The notes under the pieces were generated by a model. That model was not told the DNA's origin. It made no database searches and saw only the letters and a list, made by a program, of their open reading frames with translations. DNA of 64,000 nt from Vibrio sp. BS-M-Sm-2 (lineage in GTDB: Bacteria > Pseudomonadota > Gammaproteobacteria > Enterobacterales > Vibrionaceae). Positions 42,916 to 52,030 of this stretch are shown here, one piece after another. Positions within the stretch are counted from its first letter, which is position 1, and each line of letters opens with the position of its first letter. A program made the translations under genes and the position numbers. The stretch is taken from contig NZ_CP167894.1 of NCBI RefSeq assembly GCF_041504345.1, positions 3,472,001-3,536,000 of the forward strand, in the 5' to 3' direction.

Positions 42916-43650
42916 GTGAACCAGCAATCTGGACAAAGCGAACAAGATGAAGTGGTTGTTATTGAAGAACGCGATAAGCGCAGTCAGCTCTATATCGGCA
43001 TTGCTGCGGTTATAGGTTTAGCGCTGGGTGGCTTAATCGGTTCTACAGTCACGGCTTCGAAGTGGGAGTCCACTTATCAGGTACTCGAAACCCGTTATCA
43101 AGAATTGCGCGACAGTAAAACAGAATTGATGACGTCGGTTGAAGCTAAAGTGGCAAAAGTTGATACCGAGATCGACGCCAAAGTCGAAGTTGCGCTAGCA
43201 AAGCAAGTGGAAGAGCATCAAAAAGAGCTTCAAGAGTTAGCGAAACAATCTGCGGTTTTAGAAAAGGCGAACTACTCGTTAGAGCAGCAGTTAAACGAAC
43301 AAAAGCAAACGCTAGATAAAACTGAGCAAGATAATCAAAAGCTAAACCGTCAGGCGGATATGCAGTCGACCTTGTTTGAACGTTCTCGTGAACTGTTCCG
43401 TAAAGAATTACAAATATCTCAAGAACTTGAAAAGCTTGAGAAAGAAAGAGACGAGCTTGAACAGAACCTTGGTTCACTTAAGAAAGCGTGTGATGTGTTC
43501 TTAGATGGCACATCATGGGATGCGAAATCTGACGCGTGTGAGAAACAAGATAATGCCAACTCTAGACTGAGTGATATCAGACAGATGATTGAAGTCCACA
43601 CCATGGATCTCAAGCAAATCAAAACACTTACTGAAGAGATGGGTTTATAA
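42916..43650 (+). CDS. Membrane-anchored coiled-coil protein
   Basis: 244 residues from a GTG at 42916 with GGGAG 9 bases upstream. An acidic N-terminus is followed by one membrane helix (IGIAAVIGLALGGLIGSTV, about 26-46). Then a long coiled coil rich in Glu/Gln/Lys (about 50-200) ends in a short segment with two Cys (KKACDVFLDG, DACEK) and a C-terminal helix. Homologues in vibrios are sometimes labelled as chromosome-partitioning proteins, but no ParA motif is present. Role unknown. Confidence 0.8.
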   Translation: MNQQSGQSEQDEVVVIEERDKRSQLYIGIAAVIGLALGGLIGSTVTASKWESTYQVLETRYQELRDSKTELMTSVEAKVAKVDTEIDAKVEVALAKQVEEHQKELQELAKQSAVLEKANYSLEQQLNEQKQTLDKTEQDNQKLNRQADMQSTLFERSRELFRKELQISQELEKLEKERDELEQNLGSLKKACDVFLDGTSWDAKSDACEKQDNANSRLSDIRQMIEVHTMDLKQIKTLTEEMGL

Positions 43651-43696
43651 ACTCAAACCTTTAATCATTCATCTTTGGTTATCGCTATAACTATTC

Positions 43697-43732
43697 AAAC
43701 GCCCACATCATGAAAATGGTGTGGGCGTTTTT
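43697..43732. terminator. Bidirectional intrinsic terminator
   Basis: AAACGCCCACA and TGTGGGCGTTT pair exactly, with a T-run after and A residues before. It separates the convergent coiled-coil and LysR genes. Confidence 0.85.
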
Positions 43733-43741
43733 CGTTCCAGG

Positions 43742-44644
43742 TTATTTTTGTAGGTGAGCTGGACAAGTTTGTAAGTGCTCTACAAACATCGATATCTTCT
43801 TTGCTAGGTGTTTTCTTGATGCGTAGAAAGCATACAAGACCAAATCTTCAGGCTTATACTCAAGCTCAACGACTTCTAGAGAGCCTGCCTTGATGTCTCC
43901 GAGACAGGCTTCGAGTGGCAATATAGAAAATCCAAGTCCAGCTAAGGCACCGGCTTTGGCGAGGCTTCCACTGTTTACTCTAAATGATGAATTTACTTTT
44001 TGGGTAATCAGTTCACCATCTGTGCTCTTGAATATCCAGGGTGTTCCATTCAATGCTGTTAAGCTGCTAATACAGGGTACGTGGAGTAAATCTGTTATTT
44101 GAAAAGGGCGCTTGGAGTCTTGAATTAACTTTGGTGCCGCAACAACTACACTCGGCCAACGTCGAATTTCTCGCGCAATCCAATTACTATCGGCCAACTT
44201 ACCTCGACCAAAACTCAAGATAACATCAAACCCATCAAGCAGATCGCCTTTGGGGCTCAAGCTCGTATCACAACAGAGTGAAACTTTGGGGTGCTCAGTA
44301 CAGAACGAAATTACAGCCTGCGCGAGAGCAGGTGTGTCTGGCATCAATACTCTTAATTGCCCCTCTATGCCGTGTGAATATCGTGTTACTCCCTCTAGTG
44401 CTTCATTAAGCTGACCTAATAGGGGTTGTGTCGATTGGTATAGTTTCTCGCCGGCTTCTGTTGGCGCTATTTTTCGGGTGGTTCTTTCAAACAACCGAGT
44501 GTTGAGCTTTTCTTCTAATAGGGCTATGTGGCGGCTAACGTTTGATGTTGGTAAATCTAAAAATTCTGCTGCTCTTTTAAAGCTATTGTTCTCGAAAACG
44601 CTATGGAAGCTTCTAAGCCATTGCTGTTCTATTTGATCGATCAT
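43742..44644 (-). CDS. LysR family transcriptional regulator
   Basis: 300 residues from the ATG at 44644, the normal family length; a frame to 44728 would overlap the divergent promoter. The wHTH (FKRAAEFLDLPTSNVSRHIALLEEKLNTRLFERTTRK, quoted in part) is at the N-terminus and a LysR substrate domain follows. It is divergent from an MFS transporter gene across 104 bases and probably controls it. Confidence 0.9.
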   Translation of the reverse strand: MIDQIEQQWLRSFHSVFENNSFKRAAEFLDLPTSNVSRHIALLEEKLNTRLFERTTRKIAPTEAGEKLYQSTQPLLGQLNEALEGVTRYSHGIEGQLRVLMPDTPALAQAVISFCTEHPKVSLCCDTSLSPKGDLLDGFDVILSFGRGKLADSNWIAREIRRWPSVVVAAPKLIQDSKRPFQITDLLHVPCISSLTALNGTPWIFKSTDGELITQKVNSSFRVNSGSLAKAGALAGLGFSILPLEACLGDIKAGSLEVVELEYKPEDLVLYAFYASRKHLAKKISMFVEHLQTCPAHLQK

Positions 44645-44748
44645 CTTTATCCCAAATTCTTGGATTATGTAACCAACAATAGCTACTTTGTTGACCTGTT
44701 TCACTTTGTACAATAACACCATTACCAATCAGTACAGTAGGGTGAAAT

Positions 44749-45993
44749 TTGTTCATTATAAATCGTATTAAGTCTTTGTTGCCAAGTAAGACTTCGTTAC
44801 CACGTCGCGTTGTTTTTGGTTGTTTTGTTATTCACTTCTTAGTTGCACTTGATGCTCTTATTATTGTCCCGTTAAGTTCAACAATAAGCTTAAGCCTAGA
44901 AGAAGATGCCTCACAAGCTGGTTATCTTGTTTCTGCGTATGCGATCGCAGCGGCAATCATATGTTTATTCACGAAAGGCACAACAGACCCGGATAGAGAA
45001 ATAAAAAGAGTATGTATCTGCGTTGTAGGTTTAGCTATGACAACTTGGCTATCAACGTTGATCACTGATTTTAATGGTTTGCTTGCTTTTAGAGTGATCT
45101 CGGGATTTTTCGGTGGGGCATTAGCTGTTCTAAATCTGAATTATCTTACCTTGCGCTCTGGTGACAGTGATCGAAAGCGAAACATCGCTGTATTACTGAG
45201 TTCGTTTCCATTAGCGTTAAGTGTGGGTGTACCAGCGCTTATTATTTTGTCCTCCGTGAGTGATTGGCAAATGAGTTTCCAGGTGATTGCTGGCTCACTA
45301 TTCATGATTGGTGTCGTGGTGTTTCTGTCACCATCAATTCTATCAAAACCAGAAGATACAAAGTCGATAGGCACAGATAATCAGCCATTTACGTTAACTG
45401 AATTTCTATATAGTCGGGATCTTCGTTTTGCGGTTTGTTTGGCATTCGGCACCGTGCTCGGTACTTTTCTGATCTCGACTCAGTTTCCAGTTATGCTCGA
45501 GGTGAACCTAGGAATATCGCCAACTTTACTAGGGTATTGCTATGTGATTAGCGGGACCTGTTCTTTTGTTGCAATGCAAATCTTCGGGCGTATTCGAGTT
45601 TCCAACAAAGCGGTTTTCCTCCTTATTACATGCTTATCATTGGCGATGGTTATTTCTATCGTCTTGGGTTTTAGTTCCTTAAATGTCGGAAATGCAGCTG
45701 CTGCTTTTATTGTATTTGTAGTGGTGAGCTCAACACGAACTTTAGTGATATCTGTTGAGCTGATTAACGCTCTTAGTCCTAATAAACGTATGCTTTTAAT
45801 TCGTATACAAAGTTCCCTACAACATTTTGCTGTCGGATTTGGAGGGCTGTTTAGTAGCTCCTTGGTACAGTCGCAATCTGACTCATCTTTGGATTTTGAT
45901 GTTTTGGTCTATGTCGCAGTTTGTATTGTTCTGTGTGTTCCTTTGCTTTGGTGCGCTCATAACAGAGGGAAGGGCTTACATACTGCTAAGTGA
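44749..45993 (+). CDS. MFS transporter (DHA-type)
   Basis: 414 residues with about 12 membrane helices. The N-terminal VFGCFVIHFLVALDALIIVPLSSTI and the central loop fit the drug/H+ antiporter layout. The start is a TTG at 44749 with AGGGTG 6 bases upstream; no ATG fits. It is divergent from a LysR gene. It probably exports a toxic or signalling compound; the substrate is unknown. Confidence 0.8.
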   Translation: MFIINRIKSLLPSKTSLPRRVVFGCFVIHFLVALDALIIVPLSSTISLSLEEDASQAGYLVSAYAIAAAIICLFTKGTTDPDREIKRVCICVVGLAMTTWLSTLITDFNGLLAFRVISGFFGGALAVLNLNYLTLRSGDSDRKRNIAVLLSSFPLALSVGVPALIILSSVSDWQMSFQVIAGSLFMIGVVVFLSPSILSKPEDTKSIGTDNQPFTLTEFLYSRDLRFAVCLAFGTVLGTFLISTQFPVMLEVNLGISPTLLGYCYVISGTCSFVAMQIFGRIRVSNKAVFLLITCLSLAMVISIVLGFSSLNVGNAAAAFIVFVVVSSTRTLVISVELINALSPNKRMLLIRIQSSLQHFAVGFGGLFSSSLVQSQSDSSLDFDVLVYVAVCIVLCVPLLWCAHNRGKGLHTAK

Positions 45994-46224
45994 CCACAAG
46001 TGCTCATTGCATTTTTGAATGGTTCATAGCCGTTTTCACACTATTACCAAGCTATTCGTGATTAGAGCCGTAAAATAGTTTTAATATGTGCTTAATTGAA
46101 TATTCGGTGACAGTGCACGCATATTTATAGGGTTGAGAAACAGCATAATAGCGTTGTTCTAGGATGAACACGCGGTCTGTTGTCATTCTTTGATTAGATC
46201 ATCTCAATGGACAGGGAATAAACC

Positions 46225-46389
46225 ATGAATGAATATCAGTGTGAGAACTGCACCATGGCTTATTGTTTCGATGATTGTCGTTTGTCACTAGCACAAAAAG
46301 AGATGATCGAAGTAGAAGAGTTGGTTCGTCGTATCGACGTTGAGCACGATAGTGAAAAGAGTCAGCAAGGCATTGAGGATAGCTGCTAG
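46225..46389 (+). CDS. Small Cys-rich protein
   Basis: 54 residues, missed by a 60-residue cutoff. The sequence opens MNEYQCENCTMAYCFDDCR, giving a CxxC-x4-C-x3-C pattern at residues 6, 9, 14 and 18, suitable for one zinc or Fe-S site. An acidic helix (EMIEVEELVRRIDVEHD) follows and it ends with another Cys. The ribosome site is weak (ACAGGGAATAAACC). Codon use looks normal for this genome. Candidate zinc ribbon-like protein; function unknown. Confidence 0.5.
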   Translation: MNEYQCENCTMAYCFDDCRLSLAQKEMIEVEELVRRIDVEHDSEKSQQGIEDSC

Positions 46390-46409
46390 CCTAACAATTC
46401 AAACATAAA

Positions 46410-46440
46410 AAATCCCCACAAGCAAAGCTGGTAGGGATTT
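46410..46440. terminator. Weak hairpin after the Cys-rich gene
   Basis: AAATCCC and GGGATTT pair with a 17-base loop, preceded by A residues and followed by TTT. It lies between the small gene and the convergent AGCS gene. Confidence 0.4.
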
Positions 46441-46534
46441 GGATAAGTTGCAGTCCTGTTCTCGCTTTCTCAAGCAAAGGGGCTTACAAAAATTTTTAGA
46501 ACAGTGTTATTTGACGATAAGCACTGAAGAGAAA

Positions 46535-48076
46535 TTATTTCTCGTAAGTTTTAATTTCGCCAGATTTCACGCGAGCAACAAATGATTGCAGTTCCTTCTT
46601 CACAACTGGCATCAAGAAGTACAGACCAAGAATGTTGAAGATAGACATTGCAAAGATAGCCGCGTCAGAGAAGTCGATTACCGCGCCAAACTGAATCGTG
46701 GCACCAATAACAACAAACACACAAAACATCACTTTAAAAATCAGTTCCGTTGTTTTGCCTTCACCAAATAGGTAAGTCCACGCCTTAAGACCGTAGTACG
46801 ACCAAGAGATCATTGTCGAAAACGCAAACATGATTACCGCAAGAGCGAGTGTGTATTTAAATACTTCTGCAGTTTCAGTAAACGATGCTGCAGTAAGTGT
46901 TACACCCGTTAAACCAGAACCATCGAATGGACCTACATTTAAGCCAGCGATAGTGATAACCAATGCTGTCATTGTACAAATGATTACCGTATCAACGAAC
47001 GGTTCTAATAGTGATACTAGACCTTCGGTGATTGGCTCTTTTGTTTTAACCGCTGAGTGAGCGATAGCTGCTGAACCTACACCTGCTTCGTTCGAGAATG
47101 TTGCACGCTTCAAGCCTTGGATTAACGCACCAATGAAGCCACCAACGACACCTTCACCAGTAAATGCACCTGTAAAGATTGCGCTGAACGCAGGACCAAC
47201 TTGATCAAGGTTAGAACCGATTACAATCAGAGCCATACCGATATACAGAGCAGCCATCCAAGGAACAACTTTTTCCGTTACCGATGCGATAGAAGGCATA
47301 CCACCAACAATCACAGAGAAAACTAAAGAGGCGAGTACAAGGCCAGTGATCACACCGTATTCGCTTGGTACATCAAATGCGTAAGTTAGCATCGCGTGTG
47401 CTTGGTTAGCTTGGAACATGTTACCGCCACCCAATGCACCTAAAATACACATCAGTGCGAAGCCAATAGCGAGCACTTTGCCTAGTCCACCTAAACCTCT
47501 TTCACCAAGGCCTTGGCTTAGATAGTACATTGGACCACCCGAAACAACACCTGAAGGTAGGATAGTTCGGTATTTCACACCTAAGGTACACTCACAGAAC
47601 TTAGAAGCCATACCCAGAAGGCCACACAAGATCATCCAGAATGTCGCGCCAGGACCACCAATCGCAAGTGCAGCACCCACACCGGCAATATTACCAAGCC
47701 CAACAGTTCCAGAAAGCGCGGTTGTTAACGCTTGAAAGTGAGAAACTTCCCCTTCGTGTTTGGAACTAGGGTCTGTGTACTTACCTTTAATAATGTCTAT
47801 TGCCATCCCGACACGTTTAAATTGAACAAAGCCAAAGTAAACAGTAAAGATAATTGCAGCGAGCAATAGCCAGCCAACAATTATTGGAAAGCTTGCTTCA
47901 CCTACAGGGACGCTTTTAAATATCAGTCCAACGAACCAACCTGTGTATTCGTTGAAAAATCCATCAACACTTTGACTTAAGTTACTGATAGCTTGATTAA
48001 ATGATCCTTCTTCTGCAAATGCACTGGAACTAAATAATAATATAAACCCAAAAAATAATTCACGTAAGTTTTTCAT
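46535..48076 (-). CDS. AGCS family Na+/alanine symporter
   Basis: 513 residues from the ATG at 48076 (KNLRELFFGF) with CAGGGAAAACC before it; the frame to 48181 adds polar sequence. An N-terminal signal-like helix precedes the AGCS core, with HFQALTTALSGTVGLGNIAGVGAALAIGGPGATFWMI (quoted in part), KYRTILPSGVVSGGPMYYLSQGLGERGLGG, FSNEAGVGSAAIAHSAVKT and SWSYYGLKAWTYLFG. It has no riboswitch, unlike the other AGCS gene in this window, and is somewhat longer. Confidence 0.9.
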   Translation of the reverse strand: MKNLRELFFGFILLFSSSAFAEEGSFNQAISNLSQSVDGFFNEYTGWFVGLIFKSVPVGEASFPIIVGWLLLAAIIFTVYFGFVQFKRVGMAIDIIKGKYTDPSSKHEGEVSHFQALTTALSGTVGLGNIAGVGAALAIGGPGATFWMILCGLLGMASKFCECTLGVKYRTILPSGVVSGGPMYYLSQGLGERGLGGLGKVLAIGFALMCILGALGGGNMFQANQAHAMLTYAFDVPSEYGVITGLVLASLVFSVIVGGMPSIASVTEKVVPWMAALYIGMALIVIGSNLDQVGPAFSAIFTGAFTGEGVVGGFIGALIQGLKRATFSNEAGVGSAAIAHSAVKTKEPITEGLVSLLEPFVDTVIICTMTALVITIAGLNVGPFDGSGLTGVTLTAASFTETAEVFKYTLALAVIMFAFSTMISWSYYGLKAWTYLFGEGKTTELIFKVMFCVFVVIGATIQFGAVIDFSDAAIFAMSIFNILGLYFLMPVVKKELQSFVARVKSGEIKTYEK

Positions 48077-48589
48077 GGTTTTCCCTGTCTTTTTTATTAA
48101 ATTATGTTTGTTGCTGTTGTGTTTGTTTTCTATTTGCTTTGTATATTTCAGTAACTTATCCACTTCATTCGACGGCAACATAAACGGTTGTAGCTGGGTC
48201 GAAAAACGAAATAAATATAAGTACTGATCTTGCTTTATATGTATATCCTTTTGGTATGTGCACCAATAAGACTATGGTATTCGGCCTACTAAGTCTTACT
48301 GATAAGCCTATACATAAAAATAATGTCATCAAAGAAATTTTTACAATAAATTTACAATTGTACGAGTTTCGTCATTGTTTGGGTATAAGTGGGCTTTTTT
48401 TAGGTAGCAAAAGGCATATGCAGTGGCAGTTATAACGACTGGTGAATGTTGATGTACTTTTGAAAGTCTTAGACATTCGATGGCTGAGGACGTAAATCTG
48501 AGGACATTAAAAAAGCCCTGTTCATATCAGAGCTTTTTAATGGTTTTCGATGAGAGGGAAGTCTTAATGCTTAGTTTGTAGACTTAGGA
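48077..48589. other. Intergenic region upstream of the second AGCS gene and after the ABC permease
   Basis: About 510 bases. It holds an AT-rich promoter region for the AGCS gene and the terminator at 48508-48540. I see no ORF, riboswitch or palindrome that I can support otherwise. Confidence 0.5.
48508..48540 (-). terminator. Intrinsic terminator of the TolC-HlyD-ABC2 operon
   Basis: TTAAAAAAGC, CCTG, CAG and GCTTTTTAA pair with minor bulges around a 7-base loop. On the minus strand it ends in TTTTTTAA about 50 bases after the last permease gene. Confidence 0.65.
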
Positions 48590-49768
48590 CTAAGCCGCTC
48601 GATGGCTGCTGCCAGTACTATTGTTAACGTTACTTTTGCTCGATTTGTGGTAGAGCTTAAGTGCTAATAACGAAGCCCATAACGCAACTTGTCCCCACAG
48701 CAATGTCCATTGAAACGCTACTTCCTGCCAAGATGCACCCATCTGATTAAGCGCTAAGAAACCTTGAATTGCTGGTGTGCTTGGGAATAACTGGGATAAC
48801 AGCACTAACCACTCAGGCATCATTTCAACGGGCCAGATAAAACCTGAAGAGAAGATCAGTGGCATTGAACTGATTAACACCACAACCGTGACTAGCTCTC
48901 TTCTTGGTACTAGCTCACCGATAAAAATTCCGATTAAACAACTGGCCAATAAGAAAGGCAGCAGTAGAGTTAGGATTTGAGTCATAGAGGCGAGCAAGTT
49001 AATCCCGTACATTGAGAAGCTGGCGCCGAAGTAGTACATCGACAATAGGTAATAAATGCCAACTAAGGTACAACAACGAGCAAGAATCAGTTTCGCCGGA
49101 GAGGTTTTACTCCAGTAGCCAAACGTTGATTGAGCGTTTTGGGTTGCACCAACTAAACCAGAAGCCATTGCTAAGGTTTGTTGCAGGATCAACACAAAGA
49201 CGGCTGGAACTACGTAATCGATGTATCCCATGCGGCTATTGAAGGTGGGTTTTAGGTTCAAGCTGAATGCGCTGTAGCCTTTGGCTGCGGATTCCAAAGG
49301 TACACCTTCGACTAATAAGTGACTGACCTTAACTTGCGCAGCTAGCGTGCCTCCGGCCTTGGCAAGCCCTTCAACAATGGTTCCGTATACCAAGAAGTAG
49401 GAAGCATCGCCCGCGTAAGAAAGCGTCGGGCTCTTACCGAGCAGTAAGTCTTTATAGAAGTCTTCTGGGATGACGAGGAATCCGCCAATCTCTTGGTTAA
49501 GTACGGCTTGTTTTGCATCAGCGATGCTGGAGTCTCGACGTACCAACTCGATTTGAGAGGTGGCATCCACCATTCGCTCTAATTGATAGCTGCTTTGACT
49601 CTTGTCCAAGTTTACAACGGAAGCTTTGAGCTGTTGAGGAACTTGGTTCGCGTAAGGCAATGGATACAAGAATGAATAGAAGACCACACCACCGAATACC
49701 GTAAGAAGCACGACAGGGTTACGCAGTACCGCTAAGAGTTCTTGCTTGAGCAGTTGAGTAAAGCTCAT
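48590..49768 (-). CDS. ABC-2 type permease
   Basis: 392 residues of the YhhJ/YbhS-like ABC-2 family: one N-terminal helix (VVLLTVFGGVVFYSFLYPLPYAN), a large periplasmic domain and five C-terminal helices (VVPAVFVLILQQTLAMASGLVG, LLPFLLASCLIGIFIGEL). It overlaps the upstream permease gene by 4 bases (ATGA). No ATP-binding gene is in the operon, so its ATPase partner must be elsewhere, or energy comes another way. The role is export of a small molecule through the adjacent HlyD and TolC proteins. Confidence 0.9.
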   Translation of the reverse strand: MSFTQLLKQELLAVLRNPVVLLTVFGGVVFYSFLYPLPYANQVPQQLKASVVNLDKSQSSYQLERMVDATSQIELVRRDSSIADAKQAVLNQEIGGFLVIPEDFYKDLLLGKSPTLSYAGDASYFLVYGTIVEGLAKAGGTLAAQVKVSHLLVEGVPLESAAKGYSAFSLNLKPTFNSRMGYIDYVVPAVFVLILQQTLAMASGLVGATQNAQSTFGYWSKTSPAKLILARCCTLVGIYYLLSMYYFGASFSMYGINLLASMTQILTLLLPFLLASCLIGIFIGELVPRRELVTVVVLISSMPLIFSSGFIWPVEMMPEWLVLLSQLFPSTPAIQGFLALNQMGASWQEVAFQWTLLWGQVALWASLLALKLYHKSSKSNVNNSTGSSHRAA

Positions 49769-51045
49769 CGTTTTACTCCTTGTTGTGCTGATAGTTCTGG
49801 TTTCTCTTGCTGTGTTGCTTGTGCAGACAGAGCTGACTGCGCCAAGTGTTTCTTAATCAACAACATCACCACGAAAGCAGGAACCGCGTACCACAACATA
49901 GTAGAGAGGCTGATCAGCGATTGTGCCGCGCTCACGCCATAACTTGATTGTGCTGTTTGTACTTCGATGTAGTGACTCACTGGCAATAAGCTTCTCCAGA
50001 TTTGAGCTGCCGTGTTCATGTCAGTCACTGGAAAAGTGATTCCCATAAACGCAAAGCTTGGTGCCGTGAAGGCGCCAGCGAAGCTCATTGCCCTTGCTGG
50101 ATCAAGTGTTAAGAAGAAAAACAAACATCCCATGATGATACAACTAATCACGGTAAGCAGTTGGGCAATGGTCAATGCCACAAAGCTGCCGTTAAATGGC
50201 CACTCTAAGAGGATATAGAACCAAAAACTAAACGCGATACCAAACATCAAAAACAAGACAAGATAGGGCGTTAATGTTGATGCGAGTGACTTCATAGGGG
50301 CGTTGGATAACCAAGCTTGAAGGCCACGAGCTCTAACGTTCGCTGTTAGGATCAGTATCGTGCCTACCACAATCATAATCTGCCACAGCGCAGGAATAAC
50401 CGCAGACACCAAGAACTGAGCATAACTGGTGTTCTTGTTGAACAGTGGCGTGATCTGGCTTTGCACTGTTACTGCTTGGCCTAATGCTGATTGCACCGTG
50501 GTATCGCCGTGTGACAGTTGTCTCACGACTTCAAGTTGCGCGTTAAAAGTCCCTTGAGCCTGCAGCAACGCTGAGTTCACCAGCTTACCGATCAAGATAA
50601 ATTGGCTGTTGTAGAACACAGACACTTGTGGATTCAAACCGAGCAGAAGATCTCGGTCGAAGTGCCTTGGTATCACAACATAACCATAGATATCGCGTTC
50701 AATCATCGCTTTCGCTGCTTCACTCGCCGAGCTGTATTTGTGAGTGACTTGCAGCGTTGGTGATGCATCAACAAGACGTGTGAACTGTTGCGAGATTTGA
50801 CTGTGCTCAAGGTCGACAACTGCAACCGGTAAGTCACGAGCGATTCCTTGTGAAAAAATCAGCCAGATACTGGCAGCAAGCATCAAAGGGAGCCAAGTTA
50901 GGCAAGACAACAACCATTTGTCTTTACGTACAATCGCCCACTGCCTAAGCAAGGTACTCTTCACTCTATGATGCTCTGGTGATTGCGAGCTTCTAGATTG
51001 TGAGCCTGTAGATCGCGTTCCTGTAGATCGAAAGTTAGCAGACAT
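49765..51045 (-). CDS. ABC-2 type permease with low-complexity N-terminus
   Basis: 426 residues in the same ABC-2 family as the downstream gene, so the pair should form a heterodimer. The N-terminus (FRSTGTRSTGSQSRSSQS) is a Ser/Thr/Arg repeat encoded by tandem DNA repeats around 50985-51045. It is followed by the family's cytosolic start (LLRQWAIVRKDKWLLSCLTWLPLM), a periplasmic domain and C-terminal helices. It lies 7 bases after the HlyD gene. Confidence 0.9.
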   Translation of the reverse strand: MSANFRSTGTRSTGSQSRSSQSPEHHRVKSTLLRQWAIVRKDKWLLSCLTWLPLMLAASIWLIFSQGIARDLPVAVVDLEHSQISQQFTRLVDASPTLQVTHKYSSASEAAKAMIERDIYGYVVIPRHFDRDLLLGLNPQVSVFYNSQFILIGKLVNSALLQAQGTFNAQLEVVRQLSHGDTTVQSALGQAVTVQSQITPLFNKNTSYAQFLVSAVIPALWQIMIVVGTILILTANVRARGLQAWLSNAPMKSLASTLTPYLVLFLMFGIAFSFWFYILLEWPFNGSFVALTIAQLLTVISCIIMGCLFFFLTLDPARAMSFAGAFTAPSFAFMGITFPVTDMNTAAQIWRSLLPVSHYIEVQTAQSSYGVSAAQSLISLSTMLWYAVPAFVVMLLIKKHLAQSALSAQATQQEKPELSAQQGVKR

Positions 51046-51052
51046 AAGTCAC

Positions 51053-52027
51053 CTAAAGCTCAACCACAAGGCTCATACCCATGCGCAATGTTTCGTCCGT
51101 GTCGACAGGGTGAGCTTCTACTTCAAAAGTACGTAAGTCGAAGCCTTGTGCTGCGTCAGTGGAACGCCAAGTCGCGAAATCACCCATTACGGCGATGTGA
51201 GTTACTTGGAAAGTTAATGATTTATCCAGAGCCGGTAGATATGCCTCAAACTGGCTGCCTTTATTGAAATGCTTAAGCATGTCTTCACGCACATTGAGTA
51301 CGGCCCAAGCATCCTTGGTGTCGATAACAGTCACAACAGGAAAGCCTTGTGGCGCGAGTTCTCCTCTGCTCAATAGAACCTGAGAGACTTCGCCATTAAA
51401 CCAGCTGTGGATCTGTGTGTCTTTTGCGTAAGCTTCAACTTCCGCTACTGCACCTGCTGCCATTAATGCTTTTTGAGCGGCTGCCACTTTGGTTTCGTCA
51501 CGAGCACCTTCTTGCGCCAATTGATACATTTGGAATGCAGCGCTTTCGGTGTACTTCGCTGCTTGCCACTGTGTTTTCGCTTCATCACGTTTCTGTTCGG
51601 CAACCACACCATCGTTGTAAAGGTTGTTTACGCGTTGGTAAGTTTTGTCCATCAGATCAGCCGCCGCTTTGGCTTTTAACCATTGGTCTTTAGCGGCTTG
51701 GATCTGTTGAGTACGTGCGCCATTTTCTGCTTCTTGTGCTAGTGCGCCAGCGGCTTTTTGTCCCGCTTTTGCTTGTTCTAGCTTCGCATCAATTTCAGGG
51801 CTAAGAAGAGAAAATATCAACTCGCCTTTTTCAACTGAATCGCCTTTGCGCACGAATATTTCATCAATTCTGCCGGGTACTTTCGATGAGATGCTGTATT
51901 GCTGCGCATCGATTTGGCCTTGAAGCTTAACCGGCTGAGGTTGATAAGCTTGGTAGAAACTGTATCCGACCCAGCCAATAACGCCGATACCAACTAAAGA
52001 TAGAAGAAGGGGCTTAATAGGTTTCAT
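51053..52027 (-). CDS. HlyD family secretion protein (membrane fusion protein)
   Basis: 324 residues: N-terminal membrane helix (LLLSLVGIGVIGWVGYSFY), biotinyl-lipoyl half-motif (KVPGRIDEIFVRKGDSVEKGEL), a long coiled hairpin rich in Ala/Gln/Lys, and the second lipoyl half (AVLNVRE, LDKSLTFQVTHIA). It bridges the inner-membrane permeases to the TolC-type outer-membrane channel. It lies 3 bases after the TolC gene. Confidence 0.95.
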   Translation of the reverse strand: MKPIKPLLLSLVGIGVIGWVGYSFYQAYQPQPVKLQGQIDAQQYSISSKVPGRIDEIFVRKGDSVEKGELIFSLLSPEIDAKLEQAKAGQKAAGALAQEAENGARTQQIQAAKDQWLKAKAAADLMDKTYQRVNNLYNDGVVAEQKRDEAKTQWQAAKYTESAAFQMYQLAQEGARDETKVAAAQKALMAAGAVAEVEAYAKDTQIHSWFNGEVSQVLLSRGELAPQGFPVVTVIDTKDAWAVLNVREDMLKHFNKGSQFEAYLPALDKSLTFQVTHIAVMGDFATWRSTDAAQGFDLRTFEVEAHPVDTDETLRMGMSLVVEL

Positions 52028-52030
52028 GAA

